Part shown: in pieces, positions 24,654-35,554 of the stretch
How positions within the stretch are numbered: the stretch's first letter is position 1
How the letters are laid out: every line of letters begins with the position of its first letter
Source: Aulostomus chinensis
Taxonomy: Eukaryota > Chordata > Actinopteri > Syngnathiformes > Aulostomidae
Assembly (NCBI GenBank): GCA_037954235.1
Contig: JBBMOA010000013.1
Coordinates: 20,090,001-20,154,000, forward strand
DNA length: 64,000 bases
Direction of reading: 5' to 3'
The notes under the pieces: generated by a model
Seen by the model: the letters and a program-made list of their open reading frames with translations, nothing else
What the model was told of the DNA's origin: nothing
Database searches by the model: none
Translations under genes and position numbers: made by a program

Positions 24654-25015
24654 CCATTGTCTTCCGCTTATCCCTATTAAGGGTCGTGGGGGGGCTGGAG
24701 CCTATCCCAGCAGCTACAGACGAGAGGCGGGGTTCACCCTGGACAGGTCACCAGTCCATCACAGGGCCAACATACAAAGAGACAACCATTCACACTCACA
24801 GTCACACCTACAGTCAATTTAGAGTATCAATCAGCCTCGTCCCCTCTTGATGTCTTTGGACTGTGGGAGGAAGCTGGAGTACCAGAGAGAACCCACACAG
24901 GAACAGGGAGAACATGCAGACTCACACTGAAAGATCCCGTGCCTGAGCCAGGACTCAAACCTGGAACCTTCTTGCTGGGAGGCGACAGTGCTGACCACTG
25001 CACCACCGTGCAGCC
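24654..25015 (-). mobile_element. V-SINE, full length, minus strand
   Basis: Read on the minus strand the element starts GGCTGCACGGTGGTGCAGTG (A box intact). Its B box has decayed to GGTTTGAGTCC. It continues with the core (GGGAGGAAGC.../GTCCAAAGACATC side) and ends at GCGGAAGACAATGG. It does not have its own target-site duplication: the left duplication at 24640 pairs with 25566, beyond 550 bp of extra sequence. It is closely similar to the copy at 33020-33375, including the tail ATAGGNAYAAGCGGAAGACA. Confidence 0.93.
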
Positions 25016-25059
25016 TGAAATGTCTTTTCAAAAAATAATTTTAAAACCTTCTCCCACAT

Positions 25060-25185
25060 CTTGCAGAGTATCTGTTAACAGGATAACTCAGAAACTAATG
25101 GACAAATTTAGGTGAACTTTGGTGAAAAGAGGAGCAAATGATTAACTTTTGAAGATGATCTGGATAACATTGTACGGTAGATTGT
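25060..25185 (+). repeat. Fragment of a dispersed short element (GGATAACTC...ATGGAC family)
   Basis: CTGTTAACAGGATAACTCAG, AACTAATGGACAAATTTAGG, TGAACTTTGGTG, AGGAGCAAATGATTAAC and GATGATCTGGATAACATTGT follow the order seen in a widespread animal repeat family (GCAGGATAACTC...AATGGACGGATTTTGATG...GATCCGGATC). Relatives lie at 27020-27314 and 60979-61158. It lies inside the duplicated flank, and a shorter part is at 33420-33504. Confidence 0.55.
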
Positions 25186-25565
25186 AGTTAATTTTCTGTA
25201 CTCTCAAAGGAGGGCGCCCTGGGAGTACTTTCTTTAAAATATACCCATCGAGAAAAAATTCGGAATTAGTTTAACCTTTTAAAAGCGTGTATTGCGTTAA
25301 AAAAATCATATATACGTTTATGTCCTTGACAAAGACAATAAAGTGTACTTTTAGCAATTTTAAGAATGAAATTACAATTTAATTTAACCAGTCTCATTCG
25401 AGTCCTTTGAAAAAAATTGGTTCAAATACTTAAAAAAAAAAATTAAAATCCTGTACACAACTGGATCAAAATACTTAGTCCAAATGTATCTGTACTGACA
25501 TTTAAACAAAGTTTTGTTTTTGGCAGAAAATAATTCAGCTTAGAATCATTAGTTTGTGTTGCCGC

Positions 25566-25579
25566 CTTTCTATTGAAAT
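25566..25579. repeat. Target-site duplication, right copy (14 bp)
   Basis: Exact second copy of CTTTCTATTGAAAT, ending where the LINE sequence resumes. Confidence 0.9.
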
Positions 25580-25905
25580 GTTACTTATTATTTTAAAGCC
25601 TTGAATGGGTTAGCTCCGAGGACTTTTTATCCATAGATCTCGAAACTCAGACGTTGTCTGATAAACTACAGGCATAAAGGAGACCACTGCTTTTTCCATG
25701 GTCAGGCCAACGATGTAGAACAGCCTCCCTCTTCCATCAAATCCTATAATCTTTCAAATCTGTGCTAAAGACCTTGTTTTCTCCAGCAATCAATTGGAGT
25801 AGATATACTGTTATGTGTGGCCATGTACTTTATTTCTTTTTATATAAGCACTTTGGCCAACCTCGGTTGTTTATAAGTTATATAAATAAATGCACTTGGA
25901 TTTTA
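25580..25905 (+). mobile_element. LINE (L2-type) 3' end, right piece
   Basis: The frame TTAAAGCCTTGAATGGGTTA GCTCCG gives LKALNGLAP, the conserved C-terminal motif of L2-like reverse transcriptases. Later GATGTAGAACAGCCTCCCTC corresponds to the WNSLP region, and TCTGTGCTAAAGACCTTGTT to the (F)KT.LF motif. It ends with GCACTTTGGCCAACCTCGGT and TTATATAAATAAAT, a common fish LINE tail. Stops interrupt the frame, so it is a dead 3' fragment. Copy A was inserted into this LINE. Confidence 0.8.
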
Positions 25906-27019
25906 TTTTGTGCAATGTGTCTGAAGTTATCCTACAAATGTTTATTGCATGCCCAAAGATCTTATTCCTGGGCATTTTTACTGCTAGCGAGTTCTCTAGA
26001 TCCTTGTTCAAGTATTAATGAGTGGCTGTGATTAACATTCCTGTGCAGGGGTAGACATTGTTTCCAAGTTAATCTGAAAGTAGTTGGTCCTGTTCTTTAT
26101 GTTTTTATCGTTAATGGTCAGATTTTTACACACAGCAGTAACACTAACAAGCTTCTCAAATTGCAATGCAGAAGAAACTGTGTGATGTGAGTTGATGCGA
26201 CCCCATTGTGGATCTCTCCTTGCTTGGTGCAAACAACTGCCACACACACACATAATCCCCCCACCCCTCCTGTGATACGGCTGCCCCTGTCTCTGCTCCG
26301 CTGTCCCTGGGCTCCTGGCATTCCTGGCCAGACCCCTGTCAAATCCCAGAGAAGAGGCAGATGGGCCTGGTTTTTTATGTACTAATCAGGGAGGAATTTG
26401 CTCCCTCACAGACACGTCACCTCTGACCCACGTGTCTGGTCAAATTCATTATTCATCTTCACTGAGGTGAGTTGCTGTTGAGGCTCGAGAGTGGAGAGAA
26501 GGATGGGGAGGGGATGCAGGGATGGATGGGTGGTGAATGCTTGTCCTTTTCTGTTCCAGCTGCCAGCTTACCCCAGTATCCAGTGTGTCCCTCAGTCCTT
26601 CATGCCAAGACGGAGCCACTCATTTAACATTTAGGTCAAACCATTGTGGTCCACGTTGTCCTTTTCCTGCTTCAACTCGCTCAGTGCTGATTTTGTTCAT
26701 TTTCCTTTTGTTTATGGCAACAGCTCAGGACAAAAACATCAGCACCACTAACAAAATAGCTGCAGTCGGAGCAACTGTGTGGTGCCAGAGTATCCTGGGT
26801 TATTTCAATTTCCGGGGGGGAAAAAAATTTGAGCAGTAGTAGGTTGTTGTTGTGTCAGAGTTATTGCAAGTAATATTCTGCAGTTGCATTAGTATTTTCC
26901 TTGACTGAGAGACAATTTTTTCATGGTTAGGTTTAAAAGATTCCTTTAGTTTCTGTGACATTGCTGTCATTTTTCATGTTGCACCGTCCTTGTACAGAAT
27001 GTTAAATGTGAACATTTTT
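25906..27019. other. Spacer, no gene recognised
   Basis: Short open frames only. GGGGGGG-AAAAAAA junction at 26814-26827. Confidence 0.45.
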
Positions 27020-27314
27020 ACCTCTGTAGAGGACGTTATGTTTTCAGAGCCTTTTTTTTTTTGTCCGTTTGTGAGCAAGCTTATGTAAATTTCTTAAAAG
27101 GGGTGAGTTATGGGCCAAGGCAGGACGAGATACATTTTTACGCATGTACACAAATCATTTTTTATATGTGATCTCCGGAGGGTTCACAGGCTTGAGTGGT
27201 GAAAGAATCACGCAAAGAACGCAAGTGTTAAAATCTTTTCAAAAATTCTTTGAAACTTAAATTTACCACAATTCAGGAAACATGACATGGACCTTGACGG
27301 AGGTATGCGCTCTG
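27020..27314. mobile_element. Short non-autonomous element with GGAGGTATGCGCTCT end
   Basis: It starts ACCTCTGTAGAGGACGTTAT and ends ACCTTGACGGAGGTATGCGC TCTG. These resemble the family ends ACCTCCGCCAAGGAGGTTAT and CCTTGGCGGAGGTATGCGCT, which are inverted relative to each other. Inside are TTTGTCCGTTTGTGAGCAAG and GAGTTATGGGCCAAGGCAGG, both expected in this family. No coding capacity. Mobilisation mechanism is not assigned here. Confidence 0.6.
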
Positions 27315-28002
27315 TTAATGCATTTCAGGTTTTATGAATGAATGAATTGTCTCATTAAAGTTCCAAAGAGCCAAATACGTGCTTTGCTTTCAACTTAAAT
27401 TCCAATCACTGAGCCTGCATGATCAACGTAGCTTCCTGCGCTGCTGCAGAATCTCCTTGGCTGAATCTGAACTGCAAGCTGGAGGTAAAACTGATGCGTA
27501 CGCTGAATACATTTGCCTCATCCAGCATGAAACTTACATTTTCCTCACCATTTTATTTTTTCTCCATTCATAAACACCTGGATTAATTTATAGGACGTAC
27601 CCCAGAATTTCATCAGGCCTGTTAGCCTTGGCCTGGTTAGTGTGGCTGCTCTGCTGTAGCCCCGAAAAAATGAGAGCTATCATTGAGGGATTCTGTAGAT
27701 TTTCTTTTTTCTGTTGCCAAATAAAAATCACTCCTTTTTTCCCCCATTTGTGTAATGAGTATGTAATTTATTCAATGAAATTTTGCACAATTTCTGTTAC
27801 TTTCATTGCCGCGTCTCATAAACTGTTGTACAAACTGTATTTTTACTTAAAATTACTTAAGTAAGAAACATCTGCATCCATTTATGGCTAAAGACAGGAG
27901 AGGGAGTAAGTTTGATTTAATTCAACTTCTCAGTGATTGAGATTAAACACATACCTTTACAAATCTGCCGAGAACAATCTGTGTACACATTTCAGGCTTT
28001 GT

Positions 28003-28004
<2 letters not shown>
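27315..28004. other. Spacer, no gene recognised
   Basis: AT-rich with short open frames. Nothing recognised. Confidence 0.45.

Positions 28005-28059
<55 letters not shown>
28005..28059. repeat. (CA)n microsatellite
   Basis: Uninterrupted CA of about 55 bp. Confidence 0.96.
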
Positions 28060-28061
<2 letters not shown>

Positions 28062-29240
28062 TTCAGTCATGAATCTACAGAGTTTACTGCACTTGGTCTC
28101 TGTTCTTTTCTGTAACCTCACTTGTTCACCAACCCATTACCCTTGTTCAGTTATTTGATATGCCATAAAAAAAGAGGCCATGCTATACAGCGGGACAGCT
28201 GTTGAGCTGTTCACCACCGTGTGACTTTGATTTTATGCTCGACCTACTTTCTGATTGAAGTTACAGTTTACTAACCTGGAACGTTATCGTTAACTCTTTG
28301 GTATTATTCATTTAGATAGAGGCATTTGTGCGACTAGGACTGGACAGGTTCGGATCATTGTATTGTTTCACATACCAGCGAGCACATCACACTGGATTTA
28401 AACTTGTAGTAAAGTTGTTAGAGTGGCTGAACACATTGTTCTTGTTAGATGCGGAATATTCAACCATCTGTCAAATATTATTTTGAAAATCCCAATACTT
28501 TTAACTATGGTAACTTTTAAATAGTTGGAAGATTCTTTTTTTTTCCACCCTGTCTTTTCTTGTCTCAGCTTTTGTCTTTTGTAAACTTTAATGTGTCATT
28601 ACTCAAAACAAAATGGCCTCAACTGGTCAGAATACATCACTATTATACTGTATTATTTGCTTTTTCTTCTGTTTGCTGGAAAACGGAAAATGAGATTTTT
28701 TTTTAAGTCAAGTCGAGTTAAATTTGACAGAGACGCTTCTCACTATTGTTGAAAAATTCCTCCACATCCTGTAAGACCAATTAAAAGAATGTCTCCATTT
28801 ACACGATTAATATTGAGTTGCTTATTTTAGCTACTCCTTAGATGTGTTTCTGTAATTTTATTATTTGCAGAACATTTTCAACAACTGAGGAGTCCATGAC
28901 ATCAAAGTATAGGAAGAAGATAAAATAATGAATGCATACAGAAAGCAGCAACTCTCAGTTACTAAAAATGTTACAATGTAATAAGGTCTGCAAGTACAAG
29001 TAAAAGAAAAAAGAAAAAAAAGTCATACTTCTCAAAGGCTAATTCCATATTACATTCATGTTAGCACACTAATCAATTTAGGTTCTCTCATCACTTAGTC
29101 AGATCATTAGGAAGCGATTTTCATTTTGCCGGAGAGTCCATTAGTTGCTTGAGTAACATCGGAATCTAAATTGATGCACTCAAATTGCATCTGGACGGAT
29201 TTCAGAACAATAACAAGCACAGAAAATGCAAATGGGTGCA

Positions 29241-29275
<35 letters not shown>

Positions 29276-30009
29276 TTATATATATATATGTAACTAATTG
29301 ACAGTTGCAGCCTCTGATGATGCAAACACATCAAGAAGTAACATCTTCACAGTCTCCCAACTTTGCTGATTGTTCTGATTGCATCTGCTATTGATGTGCT
29401 AATGGTGGCTTTCAGCAACTCTACAGCTGAAATCTGCCAGGGTGACATACAGCTGTCCAAGCAGAGGATTTCCGTTATAATCAAACAAAGCTTCCACACT
29501 TAACCCAGGACCAGTGCACACTCTCACTGCTGGGTTATTTTTCTTCCATTTACTGTAGGGCTCCAATAAAACTGAATGGAAAAAAGCTCTATTTTTTCAA
29601 TACTTTGCTGTACCTGTTAATGCAAAGCAGTACTGCAGCACTGTTGTTTTCTTCTTAAGACACTGAAGTAAAAAAAAAAAAAAATTTAAAAATAGAAAAA
29701 TATTAAAGTTTGTGATCCAACACTTAAAATGATCAACATGCACACAATGAAGCTGATTGTGTCTGTGGGGGTAAAAAAGCATCAGCGTGAACAACAGGAG
29801 CAGTAATTCTTTAACAACACAGAGCTTATAGGTATACAGTAAATAGGGGAAAAAAAGATATGACATCTCTCATCTTATCCAGCTATACAGGTGAGATGAA
29901 CATAAAAGACGTGTGCTCTGGTGAGCATCAAAGGGAGTGACTTTTAGCTACCTTACGCAAGGTGGGCGAATCAGCAGGGAGCAAGCCATTATGGCTGTGG
30001 TGTGGTTCA
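28060..30009. other. Spacer with a (TG)/(TA) tract, no gene recognised
   Basis: AT-rich. A (TG)n then (TA)n tract lies at 29243-29290. T-run at 28535-28544 and A-run at 29669-29684. No plausible exon. Confidence 0.45.
29243..29290. repeat. (TG)n(TA)n microsatellite
   Basis: Fifteen TG repeats followed by TTTA and a short TA run. Confidence 0.95.
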
Positions 30010-30270
30010 TTTGAGTGTCATGCACTGTGCAAGAAAATATGATCTTTCCAAGTGGCCAGGGGATTCTGCACAGCAGGGTCGCTGGGGAGGAGTTGCCTCG
30101 TAAATTACAACTAATTACAGCTTCTATTGAGCTGGAATCTAGTCGGCTCAGACCCACAATTCCACTAAGGCTCAGGAGAGATTTCCCTCTTCTCCACTTA
30201 AAGTTCACCATCCATAGGCAGCATCCAGAGACTGAACAGCATTTAAATAAGCATCTTAATGTCATCTAAG
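30010..30270. promoter_or_regulatory. Candidate conserved non-coding element
   Basis: Complex repeat-free sequence, open on both strands for about 85-105 codons without recognisable protein. Contains GTAAATTACAACTAATTACA and GCATTTAAATAAGCATCTTA. A conserved regulatory element or unrecognised exon is possible. Neither is shown. Confidence 0.22.
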
Positions 30271-30847
30271 ATGGCTCCTGTAAATGTAGATCTACATATC
30301 GGTCATGGAATTTCTGCATTTGAAAGATAAAATTTGCAATTTTTTTGGAACAGTAAATTATTCTGCAGGGTTAGTCTTAATTAGATTAGACAAAAAGATA
30401 AATAAAAAAATGCCTTTAAATGTATGCAAGGGATACCTTGGAACTCGGCCAAGAAGTTTTCACCTCAGAAACAAGGACATAGAGTTTTAAGAAAAGTTTT
30501 AAAAGCAGATAGGACGAGAGCACGGTGAAGCACCAATGAGGAAATCATCACAATGGACAATGTCAGGAAGTCTGTAATTGTAAGTCAGGGCCCCGCACAA
30601 TGCTTCTGAATGAGAACCAAAGATCTGTAAACTGCTTCTGCAGCACAGCGAAATAATAGGCTTCTTTCCCACAAACACAGGAGAAACGCTAGTCTGGATG
30701 AACAGGCAAGAATGCGCTGGCGATGTCGTCCTAGAAAGCCAGGCTCCGTGACCTGCCAGATGGATGAGAGTGATGGCGTTAGGAATGTTCAGAGTGGCCA
30801 GTGTTTGAATCTATGTTTGATGAGGCAGCAAAGGTATTAGAATTCTG

Positions 30848-30849
<2 letters not shown>
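30271..30849. other. Spacer, no gene recognised
   Basis: Nothing recognisable. Confidence 0.45.

Positions 30850-30936
<87 letters not shown>
30850..30936. repeat. (TG)n microsatellite, about 87 bp
   Basis: One of the longest pure dinucleotide tracts in the window, about 43 uninterrupted units. Confidence 0.97.
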
Positions 30937-30937
<1 letters not shown>

Positions 30938-33005
30938 TTAGAACGAAATATCCAATGGTTGCATTTTACCCCCAACTCTGTAGTTTCCATGGCCACTGAT
31001 AATGTTGCTTTTAGAAACAATGACTTGTGTAACTTCAGCAAATGATGTATGAAGCTGGCATCCAACAAAACCTTTTAAAAAAAAAAGTAACGAAAACAAG
31101 AACAGCCGCAAACTGAACTGAACTACAAGCAGAGTGTCTCACTCGGCGAGTACGAGATTGGTAAAACTCTGTCCTACTGTGCCTGTCCATCTTTAACAGA
31201 ATATCAGAGAATATCTGCTCATAGCGGGTTCACTGATTATACCAGTACAGAGAATGCACATGGCAACACTGTTTAGTTTTCAGACAGTGGCCTCCACAGC
31301 CTTGCATTTAGACAAAAAACAACAAAAAAAACAGTTTAAAAAGCTATTTTCAGGTCTAATAGTGTGAGCTCTGGCAGATTTGGAGAGAAAATGACTCCAT
31401 TCTTATCTTATCTTGTACTGTTTCTACATGAGACCAGGCCTTTTCACTTTCCTTAAGAATCACACATACACGCAGGGCCGACTGCAGCCCTCAGGGTGCT
31501 AGCATTATGAACTATGTTTACAGGAATCATCTCACAATAAAACAAAAGCCTGCAAGCAATATTCACTCAGAGAGACGGCGCTGGTACCTGTAGAAACAGC
31601 AGGAAATAGGCATGGTCAAAGACATACACGTTTCTTTGATTTCAGAGAGCAATAAAAGAGAAAAAAATAATAATCACAGGATGTCTGCAGGATTTATGTG
31701 TGAGAGATGTGTTGTGTAGCATCACAGCTGCAAAGAGGGTCAGAGCTTGATGCCTTCGATGATTTTCCAAACTACTTGAAAGAGTTTCAGGATGGTGAGG
31801 GTCCAAAAAAAGGCAGGTAATGGACCACAAGGGAAAAACAGCACAAAGTAAACTTACAGTAGTGCTGAATTCAGTTTGAGTGGATTGGTAGAAGTGAACC
31901 GGTGGCTGATGAGGGAACGAGTTGCAGCTCAAGAGTGGGCAAAGTCGAGCACGTAACTAATGAGTGGTGGGGACAGAGAGAAACAAAGGCAAGTACGAGG
32001 GCATCTGTTGAACAGCTTGAGCATGTCAGGTCTGGGGAGTTGGAGGAAAATATGGCCTGGGAGGTGAACAGGGGTTAGAGACAGATCTCGATTTTACACC
32101 AGCAGGGAAGAACTCTACTCTCACTACCCAATAAATTTCAAACTGTTCTGAGTTTTTGTTAACTAAAAATAAATTCTGCATCGCCTTCCGCTAATGACGC
32201 ATCCTTCATTACAAAGGTCCCACCGGTGGAGCTGCACCAAGGTTCAAAGAATCCTAAACATAACCAGTTCAAGAACCCTGCAGATGACTATCAGACAGCG
32301 TGACTGCATAAGGGAACTGAGGAGCAGATTGACAGAAGAATAAAGATTATCAACTATATTTGGATTTCCTTCAAATCAGTCAACAACTCCTCAGAACCCG
32401 CAGCGACTTAAATTCCACCCAGCCGATCCCAGCCTCTTTTAAAGAAGATCTCCAAGGAAACACTTATTGTACTGTTACCATGGACACAGAAACAAATCTC
32501 TGCTTTTGTCACAGCCAGAGCCACCATTATAACAAAAATAAATAATTACTCTTCACTCATTGTGTAACATCAGACTCCTTCAGCATAGATGATTGCCACC
32601 ATCCTCTTATCTGTCATTGATTTGATTACATCTCTCGCATTAACTCCCTAAAAACAAATAAATAAAGATGGTCACATGAGCTGGAAGTTTTACTATTGGT
32701 GCCAGACACTGAGCCGTTGAAATTGGTGCCCAACCTTGTCTCAGCGAGGGGTGGCAGACAGAGCTCATATTAACACCTATGAGACGGGTAAGCCAGGCCT
32801 GTCGCATCCATTTCGTGTGGCACTGGAGCATTTATACACTGCTGGTAACTGTGGGAAATGCAGCTTGTTAAAAAAGTTTTCCTAAAAACAAAAATAAAGT
32901 CTCACTCAAACTCTGGAGTCTGCACCAAGCAGGTGGACAGTGGTGGTGGAGCAAAATGATAAATCAAAGTATGCTGATTAAAATTATGTGTAAAATAAGA
33001 TAGAT
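30937..33005. other. Spacer, no gene recognised
   Basis: Short open frames of 61-96 codons, none recognisable. No transposon ends. A short A-rich stretch (31076-31086) only. Confidence 0.45.
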
Positions 33006-33019
33006 TGAAATTTCTTTTC
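33006..33019. repeat. V-SINE target-site duplication, left copy (14 bp)
   Basis: TGAAATTTCTTTTC, repeated exactly at 33376-33389, flanks the V-SINE at 33020-33375 alone. Confidence 0.93.
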
Positions 33020-33375
33020 CATCCATTGTCTTCCGCTTGTTCCTATTAAAGGTTGCGGGGGGGCTGGAGCCTTTCCCAGCGGCTACGCGCGAGAGGCGGG
33101 GTTCACCCTGGACAGGTCGCCAGTCCATCACAGGGCCAACACAGAGAGACGAACAGACATTCACACCTACGGTCAATTTAGAGTATCAATCAGCCTCGTC
33201 CCCTCTTGATGTCTTTGGACTGTGGGAGGAAGCTGGAGTACCAGAGAGAACCCACACAGGAACAGGGAGAACATGGAGACTCCACACAGAAAGAGCCCAT
33301 GCCTTAGGCGGGACTCAAACCCAGAACCTTCTTGCTGGGAGGCGACAGTGCTGACCACTGCACCACCGTGCCGCC
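33020..33375 (-). mobile_element. V-SINE, full length, minus strand (copy B)
   Basis: On the minus strand: GGCGGCACGGTGGTGCAGTG head with intact A box, B box GGTTTGAGTCC (one C-to-T change), core with CTCCCACAGTCCAAAGACAT, and tail ending GCGGAAGACAATGGATGG. Exact 14-bp duplications on both sides show it inserted on its own, unlike its relative at 24654-25015. It is about 356 bp, usual for a full V-SINE. Confidence 0.94.
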
Positions 33376-33389
33376 TGAAATTTCTTTTC
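33376..33389. repeat. V-SINE target-site duplication, right copy (14 bp)
   Basis: Exact copy of TGAAATTTCTTTTC. In copy A the matching site reads TGAAATGTCTTTTC (25016-25029), and there is no left partner. Confidence 0.93.
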
Positions 33390-33809
33390 AAAAAATAATT
33401 TTAAAACCTTCTCCCACATCTTGCAGAGTATCTGTTAACAGGATAACTCAGAAAATAATGGACAAATTTAGGTGAACTTTGGTGAAAAGAGGAGCAAATG
33501 ATTAAAAAAGATAATAAAGTGTACTTTTAGCAATTTTAAGAATGAAATTACAATTTAATTTAACCAGTCTCATTGGAGTCCTTTGAAAAAAATTGGTTCA
33601 AATACTTAAAAAAAAAAATTATACTTACAGAACAAGAAGGAAAGTTTTTGCTAGTTGGAGGAAAACATTGTAAAATTCTGACTTGCATATGAGCGAACAC
33701 TTTCCTGTACACAACTGGATCAAAATACTTGGTCCAAATTTATCTGTACTGGCATTTAAATAAAATGTTGCTCTTTGCAGAAAATAATTCAGCTTAGAAT
33801 CATTAGTTT
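33376..33809. repeat. Dispersed duplication partner of 25016-25555
   Basis: Near-identical to the flank of copy A in the same orientation, ending at CATTAGTTT. It lacks about 184 bp found in A (gap at about 33505/33514) and holds about 78 bp that A lacks (33621-33703). The only plausible donor type in the window. Confidence 0.92.
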
Positions 33810-34958
33810 TATCTTTTCTAATGATGAAATTAAAACAATGTTGTTGTTGTTTTTTTTATCCAGGCAGAAAGAGTCTCCGTGTCATGGCTGTGTACAGTGG
33901 GATGTTCCTCACGTACGTAATAATCCACGGAGCACGCTCAAGATTGACAAGTGCATCAGGAACCCTGGAAGCCAACTGGCAAACCAAGTGGCAAATTCTT
34001 ACTTGGGGAACAGCTCAGCAGGATAAATGGAAAATAGCAAAGCCAAGCGCGATCAAATTGACACTCAGTTGTCAGTTGATTTGGTGCAACTGGCTAATGC
34101 AACCCTGTAATAAATCCTGCTTTCATGAAAGCTGTAACTTTCAACAAAATGCTTTTCATTCAACTTCATTGTCATTTTTTATCCAGCCCCTTTGTGACAT
34201 TTTATAATAGAAATATTTCCCAGTATGATGAATACAACTCGCCAGCATCATAAATTACAACATCCAATATAACATCTAGTTGAATTGACACTGACCCAGA
34301 AAGAGTCTGCAGTTGTATTCCTGATTCAGTCAGAGTTGACAAAATTCTAAAATTGGGCTCAATTCCATTGGATCAATTGTCATTGATCTTTTGGTTTCAG
34401 TGGCGTCAGGACACCCAATTAAGCACCTGACCAACCAACCGCCGAACAACCGAACAATCAGGTTGGATATGTGGCACATCAGAACTCTGTGTCATCTGTC
34501 TTGCAGTGTGAGTAGCTTGGACAGAGTGAGTGTGAGCATAGCATTTTACAAGTTTTTGTCTGTGTGGAAAGGCCAATTCATAGTGTGAGTCAGCACATGG
34601 TACACGATGGGTAAAAGCTGCACAGCTTAAAACGGTTTCACCGGCATCTGAGACTGTTTCAACTTAGATTTAAAAAAAAAAAACAACAACAAAAAACCTG
34701 CATTGCAGGGATGTGATGTCAGACAGTGTTGATATAATGACTATTTGTTCGTAATAAACCAACAATTATTGAATTAATCATTAACCTTCCAACTGAGACA
34801 TATAATTTGCTGCAATAAGACAGTCCATAAGATTTAAGTATCGATTATAGTTTTTTTTTTTTTATAATGCACGAGAACTGATTTTGTTAGTCTCACCTTG
34901 ACTATAATTAATTTGAATTAATACAATGATGCACAGAGTCCTGTTTTGAAATATGTTT
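33810..34958. other. Spacer, possible complex element, no gene recognised
   Basis: 33840-34100 has a T-rich stretch ending ATCCAG (33863) followed by a 128-codon plus frame (RKSLRVMAVYSGMFLTYVII and on). It looks exon-like by position but matches nothing recognised. The remainder is AT-rich, with A and T runs near 34668-34682 and 34851-34863. Confidence 0.35.
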
Positions 34959-35554
34959 CAGGGTGTTTTCACACCTATAGTTTGCTTGTTCTGGTCCAAA
35001 TTAGTTGATGAGCCCATCAACTTGGAACGTTTCTCCCAAAAAACAAAAAAGGTACCACTACAAACCATTAGGTGGCAGCAGTATATCTGTGAGCTGATTT
35101 GCCAACCACCAACGAAGAGGAAGGAGGAATTAACGGTCAGCTGCGTTTGGGTCAGGAGCAAGAGATTAATACAGAAGCAGATTCTGTGTTGAGTGCATAT
35201 CTCGTCTTTTTTTTGTTTGTTTTTTTGTTTTATGCACTTATGTTCTTCATTTCTCTTGAATGCAAACTGCTACAGTTTGAATGATGCATCTAGAAATGTA
35301 AAATAAACATGGGTACAGGAGACTTGAAGGATCAAACTTCTTCCTTCACTCCTTAAACAGGCCGCACCAGAGTTCATTTGGAAGTGCAGCGACACCACCA
35401 ACAAGGTCTCCGTCTCCTTGTTCAGTCTGATTTTGTTGCACACCTCTTGTGAAACTGCTGCGTATGCACCTGCCCAAACGAACAGCAGCAAGGAGGAAAA
35501 CAGACCAGAGTTCAGTTCAGCTGAACAAAACCACAAAGGTGTGAAAGCACCCTG
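34959..35554. mobile_element. hAT-like MITE, 596 bp
   Basis: Starts CAGGGTGTTTTCACACCTAT and ends AGGTGTGAAAGCACCCTG, a clean terminal inverted repeat opening with CAGGG as in hAT elements. AGTTGATGAGCCCATCAACT (35003-35022) corresponds to the palindrome in the 20301-20850 copy, and the two copies lie in opposite orientation. Both also share GGTGGCAGCAG/GCCACCTA-type sequence. No transposase. The expected 8-bp target duplication is not visible. Confidence 0.82.

Larger units (their letters stand above)
24654..25565 (-). mobile_element. Composite retroposed unit: V-SINE plus about 550 bp of 5' flank (copy A)
   Basis: Bounded by the 14-bp duplication CTTTCTATTGAAAT. On the minus strand it reads flank (25565 to 25016) then V-SINE to its exact 3' tail. 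The flank matches 33376-33809 (copy B) nearly base for base except two large indels. Copy A keeps about 184 bp (around 25146-25333) that B lacks, and lacks about 78 bp (33621-33703) that B has. The last 10 bp, GTGTTGCCGC (25556-25565), have no match in B. It is inferred to be a read-through transcript reverse-transcribed from the SINE tail. Confidence 0.8.

Noticed and set aside
33621..33703. Spliced intron explaining the 78-bp difference between copies A and B
   Set aside because: Borders do not give a clean GT-AG pair on either strand, and copy A has a few unmatched bases at the join.
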